Source: Mycobacterium vicinigordonae
GTDB lineage: Bacteria; Actinomycetota; Actinomycetes; Mycobacteriales; Mycobacteriaceae
Assembly: GCF_013466425.1 (NCBI RefSeq)
Contig: NZ_CP059165.1
Coordinates: 1,798,001-1,862,000 of the forward strand
Length of the DNA stretch: 64,000 nt
Direction: 5' to 3'
In this document: in pieces, positions 61,231-64,000 of the stretch
Position numbering within the stretch: the first letter of the stretch is position 1
How the letters are laid out: each line of letters begins with the position of its first letter
Position numbers and translations under genes: made by a program
The notes under the pieces: model-generated
Told to the model about the DNA's origin: nothing
Databases searched by the model: none
The model's input: the letters and a program-made list of their open reading frames with translations, nothing else

Positions 61231-62305
61231 TTCTTTGTCCTCGTTGGATGAGATCGCCGACCACACAGCTGAATTGGCACAACTGCGCGATTCGGTCGAC
61301 GATATCCTGCAAGGCGCCTGGTCAGTGGAGAAATTCCGGGTTCTGCTGGATGGGCCAGGGCCGGCGTTCGACCCGCGCCTGTGGCGCACCGTCGCGGAGC
61401 TGGGCTGGCCCGATGTCCTGGTCAGCGACGCCGCGGGTGGGGGAGGAGGCGGTCTGCGGGAGCTATGCGTGCTCGCCGAGGCGGCCGGCGCCGTCGCTGC
61501 ACCCATCCCGCTGCCGGCGGCGGCCGCCGCCGGATGGTGCGCCGACCGATCCACCGATGGCATAAGTCTTTTGCTGCCGGGACGAGCTGAACTGGACTCT
61601 GACGGGGTCTCGGGGCTCTGGCCAGTCGCGGCGTACGGCGCAGTCGCCACCGCCTTGCTCGTCTGCGGGGGGCGCGGCGACCAAACGGTGCTGGGCACAG
61701 TCGACCCGATGGGTGCCGGAGTGATCCGTGAACCGGTGAGGCCGCTGGACCATAGTCCAGCAGCTCGAATTTCATTGCAGAACAGCCCGATCGAGGTCAT
61801 GGAACGCGGTGAGCGCGCCGCACGTCGCCACCACCAAGCGACACTGCGTGCTCGGGTGGCCCAGATTGCCGAGCTGGTGGGCATCGCGTCGGCAGCCAAC
61901 GAGACCGCGACCGCCTATGCCAAGCTGCGCACTGCGTTTGGACGCCCGATCGGCAGCTTCCAGGCTGTCAAGCACCGGCTCGTCGACCAGCGTTGCGCGA
62001 TCGAAGTCGGAAGGGCACTGGTTAATCGGGCGGCCGACGCGATCCAGCAAGATCAGGACGACGCCGACGCTCTGGCAGCGCTCGCCGCCTTCTGGGCGAT
62101 GGAGGCGTTGCGCTCGGTACCCGAAGGCGCCATGCAAGTCTTCGGGGGCATTGCCTACACCTGGGAGCACCACGCGCATGTCCACCTGCGCCGGGCGGCC
62201 ACCATCGCCGCCGGGGTAGGGGCGCGCGCGCACCACCGCGAGGTGGTCGCCGCGTGGCTCAGCGCCCGGCATGCTTCGGACGACAATGGGGGTCGTGCAG
62301 AGTGA
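61220..62305 (+). CDS. acyl-CoA dehydrogenase, small-subunit type
   Basis: A 361-aa diverged FadE with RTAFGRPIGSFQAVKHRLVDQ and FGGIAYTWEHHAHVHLRRA, very like 23833 at its C-terminus. An Ala/Gly-rich stretch (about 70-105) replaces part of the N-terminal helical domain. GTG 61220 overlaps the large subunit; the stop overlaps the CoA transferase by 4 bp. Confidence 0.9.
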   Translation: MTPDSLSSLDEIADHTAELAQLRDSVDDILQGAWSVEKFRVLLDGPGPAFDPRLWRTVAELGWPDVLVSDAAGGGGGGLRELCVLAEAAGAVAAPIPLPAAAAAGWCADRSTDGISLLLPGRAELDSDGVSGLWPVAAYGAVATALLVCGGRGDQTVLGTVDPMGAGVIREPVRPLDHSPAARISLQNSPIEVMERGERAARRHHQATLRARVAQIAELVGIASAANETATAYAKLRTAFGRPIGSFQAVKHRLVDQRCAIEVGRALVNRAADAIQQDQDDADALAALAAFWAMEALRSVPEGAMQVFGGIAYTWEHHAHVHLRRAATIAAGVGARAHHREVVAAWLSARHASDDNGGRAE

Positions 62306-64000
62306 ATACCGAAGTACGCCCGGCCTTCCTCGGTGGCATCCGCGTCCTGCAGCTTGGCGACGGAATAGCCGGCTCGGCTGCAGCTGCGCTGCTTGCCAGC
62401 CTGGGCGCTCTGGTCGCCAAGGTCTCCACCGTGCGGAAGGCGGAACGGACCGGACCGCTCATCAATACCGCCGCGGGATCTCTTGCTGCCGTTGACATTA
62501 CCCTCGATAGAGAGAAGCGGATCGCCGCCGCCGACTCCGATTTGACCAAGCTGATCGGTGAACACGACATCGTTATCCTCGACTACGGCCGCGCCGTCAC
62601 CCTGCCACAGTGCGAAGGTGTGGTCGTGGTGAGTGTCAGCCCGTTCGGTTTGGATGGACCGCGGGCGGCGCAGTCCGGCGGAGAAATCGTCGCACAGGCA
62701 ACCGGTGGACTGCTCTCGACCATCGAGGGGTCAGGCGGCGTCCCGGTACCGGTGCCTGGGTACGTCGCACTGAAGGCGGCGGGTGCCGTCACCGCGCTGG
62801 CTGCCCTTCATGGATTGGATCGGCGAAACAGCACAAATACGGCTGTTTACGTTGATGTTTCGGTGCAGGAGGCCGTTGCGTCCACGGCGGTGCTGCCCGA
62901 GTGCGCGCACCTGCTGTATGGGTGCCCCGGCCGGGCAGGCAGCGGGCGCTATCTTGCGCCATCAGGCCTGTTCAATTGTCGCGACGGGCTGGTTCGCATC
63001 ACCGCAGTGGAAAATCATCAGTGGCGAGGTCTGCTGGTAGCGCTGGATGATCCGGCATGGGCAGCAGGTCTGGACGAACGCCCCGCGCGTATCGAGCATG
63101 CGGATCTGATCAACCGGCATGTCGCCGACTGGGCGGCAACGCGCGAAAAAGCTTCCTGTGCAAAGATTCTGCAGGCAAACGGTGTCCCGTCGACCCCGGT
63201 CAACACGCCCGAAGAGATCCTCACCTCATCGCAGTTCGTGTTCCGCGGTGCAGTGACGGCCGCGCAGATTGCCGGCGTCGACGTTTCGGTGCTCGGCCCG
63301 CCATGGTTGACGCACCCGGGCGGACCAAGCACCCGGCACCGAACTGGCCGCCTCAGTGAATTGCGGATCGTGGAGCTCACCCACGTGCTGGCCGGGCCGA
63401 TCATCGGGGCACTGCTCGGGGCAATGGGGGCAGGTGTACTACGTCTGGAGGATCCGGATCGCTTGGACATCTACCGGCGTACCGGGCCCTTCGCAGCAGG
63501 CAAACCCGGTGTAGAGCGTGGTGCCTACTTCTCGGTGGCCAATCATTCGAAGGAGAGCCTGCTTATCGAGCCAAGTCGTGCGGTGCAAGACGTGGCCGCC
63601 GCGATGGCCGACTGTGACGTCGTCATCGAGAATATCGGCGCGTCACGACTGGGCCGGCTGGGCTTGGACCCAGACGCTGTCGCTGCATCCGGGCGCCTCG
63701 CGGTGCGTGTGTCCGGCTTCGGTTCGGCGGGTCCGTTGGCGGGATATCGGGTGTATGCCAACAATGTTCAGTCCTACGGAGGGCTTGCCGGGCTGACCGT
63801 CGACGCGGCCGGTTCACCCGCAAGGCTAAGCACCGTCATAGCCGACCCGTTGTCGTCAATGGTGGCGGCCGTGGTCATAGCCGCGTGGGCGCTCGGACCC
63901 GCCCGCGACACCGGAGCGGTGGTCGATCTATCCATGGCGGAGGTTGTTGCCTCGACGGTGGCCGAATTCGTCACCGCGGCCTCGGTCGAGGTACCACTGG
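62302..64000 (+). CDS. tandem-fused type III CoA transferase (partial)
   Basis: 566 residues with no stop before the window end. GTG 62302 overlaps the upstream stop (GTGA). The first CaiB-like unit starts GGIRVLQLGDGIAGSAAAALLASLGALVAKV. From about residue 347 a second unit starts with ELRIVELTHVLAGPIIGALLGAMGAGVLRLED. Both continue through the family fold. The catalytic Asp region reads QSGGEIVAQATGG in unit 1 and GYRVYANNVQSYGG in unit 2, so a clear Asp is missing from both. Either the Glu in unit 1 substitutes, or the protein has a different role. Confidence 0.87.
   Translation, partial: MNTEVRPAFLGGIRVLQLGDGIAGSAAAALLASLGALVAKVSTVRKAERTGPLINTAAGSLAAVDITLDREKRIAAADSDLTKLIGEHDIVILDYGRAVTLPQCEGVVVVSVSPFGLDGPRAAQSGGEIVAQATGGLLSTIEGSGGVPVPVPGYVALKAAGAVTALAALHGLDRRNSTNTAVYVDVSVQEAVASTAVLPECAHLLYGCPGRAGSGRYLAPSGLFNCRDGLVRITAVENHQWRGLLVALDDPAWAAGLDERPARIEHADLINRHVADWAATREKASCAKILQANGVPSTPVNTPEEILTSSQFVFRGAVTAAQIAGVDVSVLGPPWLTHPGGPSTRHRTGRLSELRIVELTHVLAGPIIGALLGAMGAGVLRLEDPDRLDIYRRTGPFAAGKPGVERGAYFSVANHSKESLLIEPSRAVQDVAAAMADCDVVIENIGASRLGRLGLDPDAVAASGRLAVRVSGFGSAGPLAGYRVYANNVQSYGGLAGLTVDAAGSPARLSTVIADPLSSMVAAVVIAAWALGPARDTGAVVDLSMAEVVASTVAEFVTAASVEVPL

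Noticed and set aside
61000..61899. 299-aa minus-strand frame
   Set aside because: Opposite the FadE pair; composition typical of the complement of GC-rich coding DNA.
1..64000. CRISPR array, rRNA genes, prophage structural genes
   Set aside because: No regularly spaced direct repeats, rRNA-like stretches or phage capsid/tail proteins were seen.

Overview
The window is GC-rich actinobacterial DNA and most probably comes from a Mycobacterium. Points in favour are the many GTG starts and 4-bp ATGA/GTGA stop-start overlaps, paired FadE-type acyl-CoA dehydrogenases, a DUF732 secreted protein, a Tat-exported DUF1906 (Rv2525c-like) protein, and a DarT/DarG pair matching Rv0059/Rv0060 in order and size. 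The genus is an inference; there is no rRNA and no species marker.

Left edge (1-3490): a small defence or stress island. On the minus strand are a 206-aa unknown protein and, overlapping it, an XRE-type regulator fused to an ImmA/IrrE metallopeptidase that runs off the window. Divergently lies darT-darG, a DNA ADP-ribosyltransferase toxin with its macro-domain antitoxin. The divergent promoter holds a nested palindrome that overlaps -10-like elements in both directions. The island ends in the 3' half of a tRNA-Ala-like gene, read as an attachment-site scar. That half is split by a complete IS21-family element (3491-5982, 5-bp GGGGG duplication) whose istB has an abnormal tail.

Catabolic region (6651-51522): about 36 genes for CoA-linked breakdown of an unidentified hydrophobic, probably alicyclic, substrate. 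They include a nicotinoprotein alcohol dehydrogenase (with a decayed aldehyde dehydrogenase beside it), two P450s, four SDRs, two DapB-like oxidoreductases, four acyl-CoA ligases, a CoA transferase, six acyl-CoA dehydrogenases (some in large/small pairs), five crotonase-fold proteins, a MaoC-like protein, a thiolase-like/DUF35 pair of the retro-aldolase type, an HpcH/HpaI aldolase, an Fe(II)/2-oxoglutarate oxygenase, a D-2-hydroxyacid dehydrogenase and three amidohydrolases. A four-gene membrane module (30225-31808) contains two micro-proteins of 32 and 39 aa. A recurrent palindrome, GAGAAY-N4-RTTCTC and close variants, lies at several promoters here. The only TetR-family gene in the window (48514-49238) is a pseudogene.

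Right part (51523-64000): housekeeping or accessory genes (ParB-like orphan, DUF1906, DUF732, RNase HI), then a second catabolic module: Rieske oxygenase, SDR, crotonase-fold protein, SRPBCC protein, fourth amidohydrolase, an acyl-CoA dehydrogenase pair and a tandem-fused type III CoA transferase that continues past the window. Its promoters carry an ACAA/TTGT-type repeat instead of the GAGAAY motif. The combined picture is oxygenation, oxidation to acids, CoA activation, beta-oxidation-like cycles, C-C cleavage by aldolases, and possibly ring opening or decarboxylation by amidohydrolase or crotonase-fold enzymes.
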